Notes: generated by a model from the sequence alone, not told the origin. Shown: positions 43,268-53,668, numbered from the stretch's first letter. The stretch: DNA of 64,000 bases from Candidatus Hydrogenedentota bacterium (GCA_029552745.1 JAKPDK010000042.1:62001-126000); one strand, 5' to 3'. Translations and numbers: made by a program.

Positions 43268-43591
43268 AAAAGGTATGACTAAACAAGGAGGAGGGTGACG
43301 TGATAGAAAAGGGTCGCCCGAGGGCCTGGTTTTAGCTCGGCAATTGCGAGAGACACCTTGTTGCTTCGCTGGCATTTACCCACAAGGTTTAGCCTTATCC
43401 GATTGCGTCTCGCAAAAACCGCGAGTCTCGCGTTAAGTGAGCCACGAAAACAGCGTCAAGTAAGAAGAGGAATAACCTTAAAGTCAAAATCTAAAGACGT
43501 GAAAAAAGTCTTGAACACCTATCCTCCGCACCGGGCGGCGGGCTGCCCAAGGCCCGCCGCCCCCTTGCCTAAACTGTCGAACATGCTGGTG
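43268..43591. repeat. Gene-free interval with GC-rich hairpin repeat, copy B
   Basis: The copy at 43526-43564 differs from 38133-38171 by one base (C for T in the loop). It lies 27 nt past the stop of the minus-strand gene at 43592, where it may serve as a terminator, though no clean T-run follows. Nothing else is recognised. Confidence 0.7.
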
Positions 43592-44353
43592 TTAGCGATT
43601 CTCGGCGTTTCCCTGTCCAGGTCCTTCCCTGCGGGGTTCTCCGCGCCCCTCGCCACCGCGTCTTGCTCCAGTGCCAAACGCAACGGCCTGTTTCCATTGG
43701 GCAAGTTGTTCTTCGGAGAGAATCTTCGAAAGGTTTTCGTCGAGCTTGGTGCGCAGCGCCATTGCCTTCTCGCGAAAGTCTTCAGACGGCGGACCCGCTT
43801 CGCTGCGCGTGGCCATCAAGGCGCGACTTTCAATGACGTACGTATTAATCAGCTCGAGCGCATCCGCCTGTTTTTCACCGAGGTTAAAACCGGCAATCGT
43901 GTGCACCATCACGTCCCATCGGGCATCAAACGTACCCAAGCGTTGCACTGCCGTCTCGGTTTGTTTTTCGTCGAGAAACGAAGCAACCGCCTTCTTCAAG
44001 TTCTCCCGAGCGCCTTCGGCAAGTTCCAATGTCGCTTTGCGCCAGGCTTCGCGAGCGTCGGGACCCCGTTCCATGGAAGAACGGCGTTCTTCCAAAGCGG
44101 TTTGGTGGTCTTTGCGCGCCTTGACATATGCTTCAACAAGTTTTCCGACGTTTTCTTCGGATAAACCAAGTTTCGACCCAACATGTTGCGCTTGCAATTT
44201 CCATGCGGCTTCCGCCTGTTCCTGCGTCAACCGCGCACGCGCGCCCCGACCTTCCCCGGGACCTGGCTGCGCCAAAGCCGATAAGCAAAACGCCACCGCA
44301 AAACCGACGACCCCCATTAGCCACAGCACATTACTCAAATTCCGCCGTTTCAT
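43592..44353 (-). CDS. Exported helical protein of unknown function (Spy/CpxP-like pattern)
   Basis: 253 residues. A basic N-terminus and hydrophobic segment end at AQP, a signal peptide of about 30 residues. The body is helical and charged, with LTQEQAEAAWKLQ, LGLSEENVGKLVEAYVKARKDHQTALEERR, FNLGEKQADALELINTYV and ILSEEQLAQWKQAV. LTxEQ and LSEEQ are features of LTXXQ/Spy-type periplasmic proteins, but identity is not proven. The tail is Gly/Arg-rich. AGGAGGTGG lies 3 nt before ATG 44353, which sets the start over an upstream Met. Confidence 0.6.
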   Translation of the reverse strand: MKRRNLSNVLWLMGVVGFAVAFCLSALAQPGPGEGRGARARLTQEQAEAAWKLQAQHVGSKLGLSEENVGKLVEAYVKARKDHQTALEERRSSMERGPDAREAWRKATLELAEGARENLKKAVASFLDEKQTETAVQRLGTFDARWDVMVHTIAGFNLGEKQADALELINTYVIESRALMATRSEAGPPSEDFREKAMALRTKLDENLSKILSEEQLAQWKQAVAFGTGARRGGEGRGEPRREGPGQGNAENR

Positions 44354-44495
44354 CGTCCACCTCCTATTTTTCAAGGGCTGTTTTCAAGCACACCATGTGC
44401 CTTAACACTCTTGACTTTGTATAAAACACGAAAACTTCCGTTTGGGTTCCCGCCCGATTACCAACTCCGTCGTGCTCACGAAAAGGCGCCTTCTC

Positions 44496-45776
44496 TCATG
44501 AGTTTGTTTGATGCGCCTGACTTTGTAGTTGCTGAATAGCCCGCGCAGCGCGGGTTGCTTCGCGCGAAGTGGGATTGAGTTCGATTACCGACTGATATGC
44601 CCCTATGGCACTGGCAATATCCCCCGCCGCGCGATATGCCTGCGCTAGTTGTAAACGAATGCCCAAGTCGTTGGGCTGAAGCGAAAGCGCCGTGAGGTAG
44701 GCGTTTTGGGCGTCAGCGTACAATCTCATTTGCACCAGTGCCTGCGCCATGCTCACGTGGGCTTGCGCATTGTTCGGCGTTAACGCTACCAGTTGCTGAT
44801 ATTCATTCAAAGCGGCCGAAAAATTCCCGGTGCGTCGGTAATAATCCGCCAAGGAACGATGCGCATCCGGCGAATTTGGCGCTTCTTGTACCCATTGCGA
44901 CAAAACCGCCGCTTCTTGCTGCGGCATATTCAAACGGCGATAGAGACTCGCCGCTTGTGCGTACATATCGAGAGAGCCTCGATTCAAACCCTCGTAGATC
45001 GAGAGTTCTTGTGCGGCTAAATCGGCGGCGCCCATTTGTTGATACACTTGCGCCAGAAGATAATGAGGCGTGGCATCGGTCGGCAAGGCATCAGCCCACT
45101 GCTGATACGTCTGCAACTCCAGATCGGTCATTCCCAGTTGGTGCTGTACCCGCCCGAGGTTCCTGTAGGCATCCCGGTTGGTCGGGTCAACAGAGAGCGT
45201 GCGATTGAGTAAATCCGTGGCAGTATCATAGTCGCCTCGGGCTGCGGCTTGCCTCGCCTCATTCACCCACTGTTTCGTGAATGCGTTTGACAGGCTGTGC
45301 GGGAAATCCCCCCTCTTTTTTGGAGAATTGCGCGCAGAACTATGCCTGCGATCGGCTTGAGCGTCCGTGCCGGTCCCTGCATTGGGACTTACGCCGTTAC
45401 GTTTCGCCGCAGCACGCGCCCCTTCTCGACGATGCCGCAGCGTCTGCGTCGAAGCCAACGACTCGTTCTTCTTGACATCATCGTCTTTTGCGTCTCTGGA
45501 CGTTCCCTTTACCGCATCTTTGGACAAGGCATTCACGGGGTCATCGGCTTGTTGCGTGCTCGGGGCAACCGCACCGGACGCGGCATATTGAGCGTCGGCT
45601 CCCAACACCAGAGATGCAGCTGCCGGAGCCGCGTCGAGAGGAATCACTCCCTTCTCGTTAAGGCTTTGTATCTCCGCAAGATACCGTTTTTCGAGCCGCT
45701 CCAGGCGAACCGTCTGCAGGACTAGTAACGCGGCAAGAACGCTACACGCCACAGTGAGGACTTTGCCGGTGAACAT
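44496..45776 (-). CDS. Membrane-anchored TPR protein
   Basis: 426 residues. One N-terminal membrane helix (VLTVACSVLAALLVLQTV), then a low-complexity, charged linker to about residue 165. The rest is roughly seven TPRs (ARGDYDTATDLLNRTLSVDPTNRDAYRNLGRVQHQLG, YYRRTGNFSAALNEYQQLVALTPNNAQAHVSMAQAL, AAGDIASAIGAYQSVIELNP). TPR arrays bind partner proteins; here they probably face the periplasm. It is divergent from the GT2 gene, with about 185 bp between. Confidence 0.75.
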   Translation of the reverse strand: MFTGKVLTVACSVLAALLVLQTVRLERLEKRYLAEIQSLNEKGVIPLDAAPAAASLVLGADAQYAASGAVAPSTQQADDPVNALSKDAVKGTSRDAKDDDVKKNESLASTQTLRHRREGARAAAKRNGVSPNAGTGTDAQADRRHSSARNSPKKRGDFPHSLSNAFTKQWVNEARQAAARGDYDTATDLLNRTLSVDPTNRDAYRNLGRVQHQLGMTDLELQTYQQWADALPTDATPHYLLAQVYQQMGAADLAAQELSIYEGLNRGSLDMYAQAASLYRRLNMPQQEAAVLSQWVQEAPNSPDAHRSLADYYRRTGNFSAALNEYQQLVALTPNNAQAHVSMAQALVQMRLYADAQNAYLTALSLQPNDLGIRLQLAQAYRAAGDIASAIGAYQSVIELNPTSREATRAARAIQQLQSQAHQTNS

Positions 45777-45961
45777 GACGCCCTAGATCCTCCTGCATTC
45801 CATACGCATCGTGATGTGATCATACCACTCGAAAGAATAAACACCAACAACCTGCCTCGGGTTCCACCTGAAACGAGAAAAGACGTCGCAACACGTTCGG
45901 GCTTGAAGCGTCCGCAGCTGCGGGTTATTGTGATAGCGGGAGTGGCGGTCAAAAGTTGAGC

Positions 45962-47620
45962 ATGCTGTTGGAAGAGTTACAAGAACAAAAGCTTCGGGAA
46001 CGCGCGGAGCGCACGGGGGTGTGGTATGACCTCGTGTCTTTTTTGGCGGTTCGGCGTGACCTGTCAGCGATTGAGGATGTCTATCGCCGTCTACCCATTT
46101 CCCACGAGCGAGACCGTGCCATCTGTGAGGTGTTTTTGCAGGAGATAAGTCCGGTGCCCCCCAATCACCTGCATGCACGGCTTCATCAAGTTAACGACCC
46201 GTGGCTTTATTACACACATACCAAAGGATTGTTGCGTAAGGACCATGTCGCAGAGGCATTGAGCCTCGCCCGGGAACACCTCGTCCGAAATCCGCATGAT
46301 ACAACATGCATAAATCTGATTTACCGATACTTGCTGAAAGCCGGGGAAAAATCCCTGGCACAACTCCTTTTGGACACTACGTTAGGGGCAAACCCCATTC
46401 AGAAGGACATGGAGTATCTGTTAAACGCCGCATCCCAGACTCCGTTATATCTAGACACCTTCCCAAAGAGGTTCTCGATTAGCTTCTATCTTCCCGTATA
46501 TAACGTAGAACACCACTTAGCCTATACGCTGGAGGCGGTTTTTGGGCAGAACTATCCCCTATATGAGGTAATTGTTGCAAACGATGCCTCCCCAGACCGA
46601 TCCCGAGAGATCGCCCAGGCTTATCCGGTCAAAATTGTCGACCACCCCGAAAACCGAGGGCTCGCCGCAGCGCGCAACACCGCATTTCATACCGCCGCCG
46701 GAGATTTTGTCGCGACGGTCGATACCGACGCCTATCCAACACCCCATTTTCTCCGCAACATCATGATGGAATTCGAAAATGGCGACCCGCGCATCGCTGG
46801 CGCCGGCGGTAGATTTCTTGAGCTGTACCGAGAACAACCAGCGGATTTGTACCGCAGCCGATACCTCCATCAAGACGGCGGCGAACATCGCGAATGCCCA
46901 GCGCCCATGCTTTTTGGCTGCAACACCGTGTTCCGGAAGGACGACGTCTTGAGCGTGGGTGGATACGACGAAAAATACCGTACCCACGGCGAAGACGCCG
47001 ACATCTCCCGCCGATTGGCCGACGCCGGCTTTTGGCTGCTATATACCCCGCATGGCGTGGCGTATCACATGCGAAGAGACACCCCCGAGACTGTATTGCA
47101 AACAAGGTGGAAATACTATTTCTGGTATCTCGAAGAAAACGGCTACTACGCCTCGCCTACCCAACTCGTCCACCTTTTCCTCGAGTACGTCAAAGTCTGC
47201 GCCAGTCGCATTCAAAAAGATATCAACGACCATTGCGAATCGCTCTTATATCTCCACGTGCTGATGGTTGTGCATAACACCTTTCTCGACCTGCGCCAAG
47301 CCCAGCTCGAAAAAACGTTCACCCCAGCCCAAGCCCGCGGGTTGCAACAGACCCTCTGGAACGCCTTTCTGGAGATAGATAGGGAGTTCGACGGCAACCT
47401 TGCCCCCGCCATCATGCGCGACACCACCCATCTTCTTGTCGGCTCCCCTACAATCGAACCTCCGCCACAAACCGGCTTATTCGCCGAAGGGTTCTCCGTA
47501 TTCCTTGCCCACCTAAAATCCATCCTGTCAAAAGATATTTACCCGCTCATCTGCCAAAGCGCCGCCACCTGCGAACAGGTATACCGACTTCAGAAAACAG
47601 AAAAAGCTGAACATCCGTAA
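45962..47620 (+). CDS. Glycosyltransferase family 2 with helical N-terminal domain
   Basis: 552 residues. Residues ~1-160 are helical and TPR-like (LLRKDHVAEALSLAREHLVRNPHDTTCINLIYRYLLKAGEK). The GT2 core follows: SISFYLPVYNVEHHLAYTLEAVF, EVIVANDASPDRS, ENRGLAAARNTAF, FVATVDTDAYPTPHFL (DxD metal site), GCNTVFRKDDVLSVGGYDEKYRTHGEDADISRRL (catalytic-type ED). The C-terminal 170 residues are helical. The first ATG is at 45962; a TTG two codons earlier is less likely. It is cytoplasmic, and the sugar and acceptor are unknown. Confidence 0.82.
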   Translation: MLLEELQEQKLRERAERTGVWYDLVSFLAVRRDLSAIEDVYRRLPISHERDRAICEVFLQEISPVPPNHLHARLHQVNDPWLYYTHTKGLLRKDHVAEALSLAREHLVRNPHDTTCINLIYRYLLKAGEKSLAQLLLDTTLGANPIQKDMEYLLNAASQTPLYLDTFPKRFSISFYLPVYNVEHHLAYTLEAVFGQNYPLYEVIVANDASPDRSREIAQAYPVKIVDHPENRGLAAARNTAFHTAAGDFVATVDTDAYPTPHFLRNIMMEFENGDPRIAGAGGRFLELYREQPADLYRSRYLHQDGGEHRECPAPMLFGCNTVFRKDDVLSVGGYDEKYRTHGEDADISRRLADAGFWLLYTPHGVAYHMRRDTPETVLQTRWKYYFWYLEENGYYASPTQLVHLFLEYVKVCASRIQKDINDHCESLLYLHVLMVVHNTFLDLRQAQLEKTFTPAQARGLQQTLWNAFLEIDREFDGNLAPAIMRDTTHLLVGSPTIEPPPQTGLFAEGFSVFLAHLKSILSKDIYPLICQSAATCEQVYRLQKTEKAEHP

Positions 47621-47675
47621 ACACATGGTCAATCCAGGATATGATCTAGGGGAGACAGGAAATTCGCTCAAGACG

Positions 47676-49172
47676 CTATTTTGACGGTTTGATCAATAAG
47701 CGAAACCAGTTCGAAAGATTCTCTTTGCTTACCTCTCTCGTCACAAAAAGCACGGTTCCGTATGTTGCAACAGCTAAACTCGCTAGAACCGCAAGCAGTG
47801 CCATCCCTGGAACGACCGGCAAACCGATTAGAGTGAAATGCCCAACAGCAAACAAAAAAGAACCGGCACATAGGGCGGCAAGAAACGACCGCACTAGAGT
47901 CAAAAAGGGGAAATGCCAATGAAGGTATCGCGAAGAAGCCACAGTAACGGCGGTTAAGAAAATAGCATTGGCAATAAACCGTGCAACGCCGCACCCCACA
48001 TAGCCCATGAAAGGAATAAAGACCACATTTAAGCCCATATTTGCAGCAAGTCCGATTGCCGTACACCACAACAGTTTGTCCGATCGTTTCCCCATGTATA
48101 CGCCAAGTCCGGCGTAATTCGAAATTCCTAAAACGAATGTAGCACCGGCAATATAAGGCACAACGTCCCAGGAATTTTGCGCCTTTCCCGCAATAATGAA
48201 TTTGAAAACGAATGGGGCGCCGGCAATTGTCAGAGCCACCAATAGCATGGTGATTAGCAGATATATCCGCGTGATTTGTGCTAGGAAACGCTCAGCATTT
48301 GCCCGCGACTCCTGATCATAAATGCGGGATATCTCTGGAAAAGCGGCGAGCATCAAAGTTGCCGAAAGCAACGAAATGGGTTGATCCCCAAACAGATTTC
48401 CCACGGCAAACATACCCACCGCGTCGTCGGTCCCCGTCAACCACCTCAAGAAAAAACGGTCGGCATTGCTCAGAGCAAACCTCAATGTGCCGGAAATCGC
48501 GATCGGCAGACCGAAAAAAAGCAGTTCTTTTATAAACGGCCGGTCGTCCTTTTGAGGCAACAGGCGACTTGCCCCAAATTCTTTACGCAACCAAGCAGCA
48601 TGGATGAGAAGAGGAAAAAGGGCGCTACCCCAAAGAATACCTTCTATTCCTGTTTTGAAGACAAACACAATTAGGAAACCCAGCACAAACTTGCCCAGGG
48701 TGGTGACTATGAGCGATACGGAAAAAGCGCCCGCACGCCCTTTCGCACGAAGCAGCATTTGATCCGTCTCAAACATGGCAAAACCAACAAAGACAAGCGC
48801 CCCGACCGGCAACAAATCACGATAGGAATGAACCAGTGCGTCCGGTCCCCACACGTAGATCCCCCCCAGAAATACAACCCCCAGAATAATGCCAACCCGA
48901 CGAAGGCATAAAATCACCGTATAAAAAACTGTGGATTGCCCCCGCCCCGTATAATCCGCGTAGTAGCGCACCATCGATGTGCCTAACCATGCCGTGAGTA
49001 AAATGTGCAGAAACTGGGTAAACCGCAAGGTGAGATCATACCGACCGATTTCCGCCGCGTCCGGGAAAACGTGGGTGAGCAAGGGCAATACGACGAAACC
49101 GATACAGCCCACAACAAGCCTACCCGGAAGATACAGTAACGCGTCTTTACCGGCTTTGCCTACGGAACTCAC
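47676..49172 (-). CDS. Wzx-type polysaccharide flippase (MVF superfamily)
   Basis: 498 residues with about 14 membrane helices. The N-terminus fits oligosaccharide flippases (GKDALLYLPGRLVVGCIGFVVLPLLTHVFPDAAEIGRYDL), and the mid-region GLPIAISGTLRFALSNADRFFLRWLTG is typical. It moves undecaprenyl-linked oligosaccharide across the inner membrane. The start is GTG at 49172, with AAGGAAAG 8 nt upstream. It follows the O-antigen ligase gene on the same strand by 73 nt. Confidence 0.85.
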   Translation of the reverse strand: MSSVGKAGKDALLYLPGRLVVGCIGFVVLPLLTHVFPDAAEIGRYDLTLRFTQFLHILLTAWLGTSMVRYYADYTGRGQSTVFYTVILCLRRVGIILGVVFLGGIYVWGPDALVHSYRDLLPVGALVFVGFAMFETDQMLLRAKGRAGAFSVSLIVTTLGKFVLGFLIVFVFKTGIEGILWGSALFPLLIHAAWLRKEFGASRLLPQKDDRPFIKELLFFGLPIAISGTLRFALSNADRFFLRWLTGTDDAVGMFAVGNLFGDQPISLLSATLMLAAFPEISRIYDQESRANAERFLAQITRIYLLITMLLVALTIAGAPFVFKFIIAGKAQNSWDVVPYIAGATFVLGISNYAGLGVYMGKRSDKLLWCTAIGLAANMGLNVVFIPFMGYVGCGVARFIANAIFLTAVTVASSRYLHWHFPFLTLVRSFLAALCAGSFLFAVGHFTLIGLPVVPGMALLAVLASLAVATYGTVLFVTREVSKENLSNWFRLLIKPSK

Positions 49173-49245
49173 AAAGAGACTTTCCTTATTACAGAAAACT
49201 GGGACTTAACCTTCACAAGACCAACATGGAATATAGTCCTAACTT

Positions 49246-50847
49246 CTATTCATTTGAGGGAGCGACCGTCTCGCTGGGTTGGTGAAGAAAGGCGTAGCGA
49301 AACATTAATCCGACAAGGATCCATAGGACTAGGCCCATCCTAATCGAATAAAAGAAAAGAGCGCCCCCAAGAGCCGTGCCGGCAAAACCCACAAGTCCGG
49401 CACAGAATGCAAACAAATGGTCTTTCCCGAGAAAGTCGGAGGTATGCCGCAGCTTTCGAAAGCTTCGGTACAACGTCAACCATAGAAACGCAAAGAAGAT
49501 AAACATAACCGTGCCGCCTACGAGGCCAAATTCCGCCAACACGGTGAGAATCAGATTGTGGGGATGGTAGGCTGACGCTCTCCCTCTGTAATACAAAACT
49601 TTGCCTTGTTCATCAATTCCTTCCGAGACAAAGTCTGGTTCGAGGTCTTCCCGTGTATAGACAGCGTTTGGCGAAACACCAAAAACAGGGTGGTCGGCAA
49701 AAACCTCCATAGCTGTAATCAAGCTTTCCCACCGTCGTTCTATACTTGCGTCACCGTAATAGTCCCTCGACCAGAACCGGCTGAAGTCAAACGTCAAAAA
49801 AAGAACAACGACTACAATCCCCGCACCGATTGCGAAAAGTATCAGCAGGAGCAAGTTCCTGACGCGGTAAGGTCCGCGGGCGAAAACAACATACAAGCAA
49901 GACAGAAACAAAATAGGCACCGCAACGGCTAAACCCGATCGCGATCGACAAAACAACAAACCCACCAGCAGGACGAATGAACAACCTAAATAAAAAAGCC
50001 GCCAGAGTAAAGAGCGCTCCCGAAACCCCATCACAACCGTCAACGGCATGATGAGAATCAAGAATGCCGCCACGGAGTTAGCAGCCCCGAAAGGCGTCCA
50101 TCCACGCACAAAGCCACTGCCCACATCCAGCCGCTGGGTAATGCCTAAGGCACCTACAATACGTTCCGGTGCCATGGCAAAGAAGGCCATTAGAAAAGCG
50201 GTCGCCGACAGAAACGCCACAATAGTGCGGATAGCTCGCAAGGTTTGCCGTTCCGTCAGATTTGCGATTGGCAAAGCGCCTGCAAACGCCATTGGGAAAA
50301 CAATCATGCCTAACGCGAGGTATTCCCCAAGCACTGACCTATCCAGTACATAACGGTCATAAGCCATATTATAGATAGACGAAATCAGCCCCGTTACAAC
50401 AATCAGCGTCCACAATATCCAAAACCAGCGTAGAAAGGTCTTTTTTGGAGGAGACAAAGTCTCCGCGTCGCGAGAACGCGAGAGGGGCACCGTCAATAGA
50501 AGTCCCACCAGACAGAACAGACCAAACCAGTAGGTTGGAATAAGGGTGAAACGCCCTACTGGAATACCCAATTGTTCGTCGAAACGCTTGATCTGCACGA
50601 TCGCTAATACTGCAGGGGCGATAGCCAACGTTCCACCGACCCCATAGATAGTCACAGAGATTACCGCAACAACATATCCCAGCAAGAGCAATGCGGTTGG
50701 AAGCAACGCCACCGCCGGGAAGAATGCAGCGCCAAGCCCGATTAGTACAGCCAAACTAGCCCGAACCCATTTGTCGAGCCGTGAGAGTTTGGCTGAAGAC
50801 TTCCAGTCTTTAGGCTGTTCGAGTATTGTCGGCAAATCTTCCAACAT
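49246..50847 (-). CDS. O-antigen ligase/polymerase-type membrane protein
   Basis: 533 residues, about 12 membrane helices, with the large periplasmic loop typical of WaaL/Wzy proteins. Family marks are LFCRSRSGLAVAVPILFLSC, ERRWESLITAMEVFADHPVFGVSPNAVY and AYHPHNLILTVLAEFGLVGGTVMFIFF (catalytic-type His in HPHN). It either joins polymer to lipid A-core or polymerises repeat units; sequence alone does not separate these. It lies between GT4 and flippase genes in one direction. Confidence 0.85.
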   Translation of the reverse strand: MLEDLPTILEQPKDWKSSAKLSRLDKWVRASLAVLIGLGAAFFPAVALLPTALLLLGYVVAVISVTIYGVGGTLAIAPAVLAIVQIKRFDEQLGIPVGRFTLIPTYWFGLFCLVGLLLTVPLSRSRDAETLSPPKKTFLRWFWILWTLIVVTGLISSIYNMAYDRYVLDRSVLGEYLALGMIVFPMAFAGALPIANLTERQTLRAIRTIVAFLSATAFLMAFFAMAPERIVGALGITQRLDVGSGFVRGWTPFGAANSVAAFLILIMPLTVVMGFRERSLLWRLFYLGCSFVLLVGLLFCRSRSGLAVAVPILFLSCLYVVFARGPYRVRNLLLLILFAIGAGIVVVVLFLTFDFSRFWSRDYYGDASIERRWESLITAMEVFADHPVFGVSPNAVYTREDLEPDFVSEGIDEQGKVLYYRGRASAYHPHNLILTVLAEFGLVGGTVMFIFFAFLWLTLYRSFRKLRHTSDFLGKDHLFAFCAGLVGFAGTALGGALFFYSIRMGLVLWILVGLMFRYAFLHQPSETVAPSNE

Positions 50848-50941
50848 AATTATTTGCTTTCTTTAAGCTCCGATTAACGTCCACCGTCTCACGCGTTCTT
50901 GTCACGATATGACTCCGAATACCTGCTCCACAAGGAAAGGC

Positions 50942-52174
50942 TTAACCGCCTTCGGTATCCACACTCTTACGAATCAAACTCCGCACCGTGTCTAGAAACT
51001 TCGCTGCGTCGATTTCCCAGTTGAACTGTTCCCGGGCAAGTCGTAAGGCACGTTGCCGCAGCTGCTCCCATTCTTGGCCGTCGGCAAGCATTTCATTGAC
51101 TGCATCGGCAATTGCCTTAGGATTGGTTGGGTCCACGCATTTACCCACGCGCTCTCCTTCCACTAATTCAGGATAACCGGGGTAATTCACAGTTACTACG
51201 GGGATGCCTGCCATTAGATATTCATACAACTTATTCGTTGCCCCTACATTAAGAACAAAGTTCAAACTGATAGGGAGATGTAAGATAAGCCCACAATGAG
51301 CCGAGGCGGTGTATTGCCACACCTCCGAGGACAACACGGGAGGTAACAGCAAGACCTTGTTTTCGACCCCAGCCGCGCGAATTTGTCGGTGAATTTCGGC
51401 TTCGTAGTCGGATTCGGCTTTGCCCAAAATGACAATCGCGGTGTCGTCACGGAGATACTTCGCCGCTTCGATCATCTGTCCGATCCCGCGTTCCGCCTCC
51501 ACCTGTCCCTGGTACAACGCCGCCTTGGTTGCCGACAACCCACGCTCTGCCATAACTCGTGGCAACAGGTCGGTACGTTCCACCGTTCGGTAGGGCGGCG
51601 TATTGTGAATGACCACGGGATTCCGCGCCCGATAATGTTGGACCATGTACTCCGCACGATTAGCATCCACCACCACCAAGGCGTCTACGCGCGGACCCAA
51701 AAAGCGGCTAATGAACCGCCAGATAGATTTTCCGACGACCCAATGTTGCTCCGGATAAAGCTCTAAGGCGAAATGAAGCACGGGTTTTCCAGAAAGTTTT
51801 CCCCCAATAAACGCGGGTAATACTGCCGGCGGGTCAAATCCCATGATGACGTCGCAAGACTCGCGGAGTGCTATCCAAAAAAAACGAATCAACATTTCCA
51901 AGAACTTTATGATTGGAAGGGCAAAGCGTGGTAAGTTACGAGAAACCAAACGCACCTGGCGCAACGTTGCACCAGGCACCAGTTGTTGGGCGCTTCGGTC
52001 GCCCCCCGCAGCCTCTATTGCCTCCCTTCGAGGAGCCAACTTCACCAAGGTCACCTGATATCCTGCCGCTGCTAATGTATTAGTACACTTGAGCGCCGCC
52101 CCATGGAGGGTGGGGTTGCTATTGTAATGAAATACAAGAATACGGGGAACTCGCTTCTCTTCATTTCTTGTCAT
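50942..52174 (-). CDS. Glycosyltransferase family 4
   Basis: 410-residue GT-B enzyme. PRILVFHYNSNPTLHGAALKCTNTLAAAG starts the acceptor domain and CDVIMGFDPPAVLPAFIGG continues it. In the donor half AALYQGQVEAERGIGQMIEAAKYL, VLLLPPVLSSEVWQYTASAHCGLILHLP and NKLYEYLMAGIPVVTVNYPGYPELVEGERVGKCVDPTNPKAIADAVNEML contain the Ex7E-like motif. It is cytoplasmic. It is the first gene of the GT-ligase-flippase run and follows a repeat-filled gap. Confidence 0.87.
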   Translation of the reverse strand: MTRNEEKRVPRILVFHYNSNPTLHGAALKCTNTLAAAGYQVTLVKLAPRREAIEAAGGDRSAQQLVPGATLRQVRLVSRNLPRFALPIIKFLEMLIRFFWIALRESCDVIMGFDPPAVLPAFIGGKLSGKPVLHFALELYPEQHWVVGKSIWRFISRFLGPRVDALVVVDANRAEYMVQHYRARNPVVIHNTPPYRTVERTDLLPRVMAERGLSATKAALYQGQVEAERGIGQMIEAAKYLRDDTAIVILGKAESDYEAEIHRQIRAAGVENKVLLLPPVLSSEVWQYTASAHCGLILHLPISLNFVLNVGATNKLYEYLMAGIPVVTVNYPGYPELVEGERVGKCVDPTNPKAIADAVNEMLADGQEWEQLRQRALRLAREQFNWEIDAAKFLDTVRSLIRKSVDTEGG

Positions 52175-52274
52175 GTTGCCGTCTTAATTGGTAGTAATAA
52201 AATGTTTTTCTTAAACATATCCACAGCGTTCAGCCTATCGATTATGCCAGGTCAGAAGTGGTTTTGAAAAATAT

Positions 52275-52871
52275 TGTATAAGTCCAGAATCTTTGGAGCT
52301 TTTGTATGTAGGACAGAGACGTAATGATTTGAAAGCCTACTGAGGACCGAGGGCAATGTTCAATCCGCTTCTCTTTTGTCGAGGCGCAACGCGCTGCGCC
52401 CTACAGAAGATGAGGGGATTGCTTCGTCGCTTCGGGGAGTCGCTCCTCGGAATGACAAAAGTCCTGGGTACGCACGGTGGTAGGGGCGAAGGATGCTTCG
52501 CCCCTACAGGAAACGGAAGGGAGGGATCTTACTTGAACCCGTTGGGTTTTTGTGCCCACCGGTGTCATTGCGAGGAGCCCCGAAGGGGCGACGCGGCAAT
52601 CCCCTTAGGTATCCGGAGATTACCCCGACCCATGCCTAACATCCCCTGGCGCTACATCCCCCCGGTGTCATTGCGAGGAGCCCCGAAGGGGCGACGCGGC
52701 AATCCCCTTAGGAATCAGGGGATCACCTCGTCTCTGCACAAAGCCCTTTTGCGCTACGCGGTTGAGAGGATTGCTTCGTCGCTTCGGGGACTCGCTCCTC
52801 GCAATGACAACCGGGCGTACAAACATAGTTTACCTCCTTGATATCCTGCCAAACGCTCTCGAACTTATGTA
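52275..52871. repeat. Interspersed inverted-repeat element, complete copy R5 (about 597 bp)
   Basis: Outer motifs face inward at both ends: TGTATAAGT...TTTGGAGC at 52275-52299 and the complement of TACATAAGT...CGTTTGGCAG at 52871-52846. Inside are right-type arms at about 52411-52459 and 52752-52810, and left-type arms at about 52566-52609 and 52668-52712, both carrying GCCCCGAAGGGGC. A further hairpin (GTAGGGGCGAAGGATGCTTC and complement) lies at about 52480-52507. The arm order suggests one copy nested in or fused with another. Open frames here are translations of the repeat and are not called genes. The rest of the 52175-52953 gap shows nothing firm. Confidence 0.7.
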
Positions 52872-52953
52872 AGAGCACCCTGTCCCAATTTGATTGGCTT
52901 AGCACGTTTATAATGGTGTATACTGGTAGCAGTTAAGAGAAGGAGAGTGTGTT

Positions 52954-53610
52954 ATGAAGAAAGTGTTGTTGTTTTCACTGGTGTTTTCTGTGCTCGTTCT
53001 AGGTGGGTGTGTTCAACCGCAGCAACAATCCTCGGGTACCGCGGAGAAGGCTGCGTCAGCGCCACAACCTACTGAGCCCAAAGAGACTGCGAAACCCGCC
53101 GTTCCTGCGCCTGCTCAGCCTGCGGAGCCCGCAAAGCCGACTCCCCCACCACCTCCGGCGAAACCCGCCCGTGAACTTGTGCAAAACGGGGACTTCGGAC
53201 AGGCGGATGACGACGGCGTGCCGGCTTATTGGACTATGTCCAAAGGCGAGTTGATCAGTAGCCCCTCGGGTGCTAAAGCCGTTGCGTTGCAAGTGATGGA
53301 TAATCCTGAGGAATGGAATATATTGCAGCAAAAGATTTTAAATGTGAAACCGGGGTCAAAACTGCACGTCGCCGCCACCATGCAGGCAGACAATCCCGAA
53401 ATGGCGGTGGTCAAGGTGGTCTGGTGGGAAAAAGAAGGCGAGAAGTCCAAGCAAAAACTTCAAACTGAAACAAAAAAAATGGCTCCCGTCGAATTTGACG
53501 TAACGCTGCCCGAGGCAGCTTCCGGTGTGGTTTCAGTTCAAATCTTGCGTGTTCCCAAAACACAAGGCGAACTTTTGGTTCAAAAAGTCTCGGTTACAAC
53601 AACCGACTGA
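52954..53610 (+). CDS. Lipoprotein with Pro/Ala-rich stalk and carbohydrate-binding-like domain
   Basis: 218 residues. Signal peptide with lipobox LGGC (Cys19), so lipid-anchored. Residues ~20-70 are a Pro-Ala-Lys-rich stalk. From ~72 the sequence ELVQNGDFGQADDDGVPAYWTMS, KAVALQVMDNPEEWNILQQKILNVKPGSKLHVAATMQ fits a jelly-roll (CBM4/9-like or galactose-binding) fold. AGAAGGAGAGTG precedes the ATG. It is surface or periplasmic, possibly sugar-binding. It stands alone, with a terminator downstream. Confidence 0.78.
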   Translation: MKKVLLFSLVFSVLVLGGCVQPQQQSSGTAEKAASAPQPTEPKETAKPAVPAPAQPAEPAKPTPPPPPAKPARELVQNGDFGQADDDGVPAYWTMSKGELISSPSGAKAVALQVMDNPEEWNILQQKILNVKPGSKLHVAATMQADNPEMAVVKVVWWEKEGEKSKQKLQTETKKMAPVEFDVTLPEAASGVVSVQILRVPKTQGELLVQKVSVTTTD

Positions 53611-53668
53611 AATTCGATATAGCCCCCGTCTTAAAGAAAAAGACGGATGGTTCTTCAAACTCGATTTT

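Noticed and set aside
52356-52841. 161-codon open frame
   Set aside because: It consists of translated repeat arms (CEEPRRGDAAI, SLRGLAPRND) and is not a gene.
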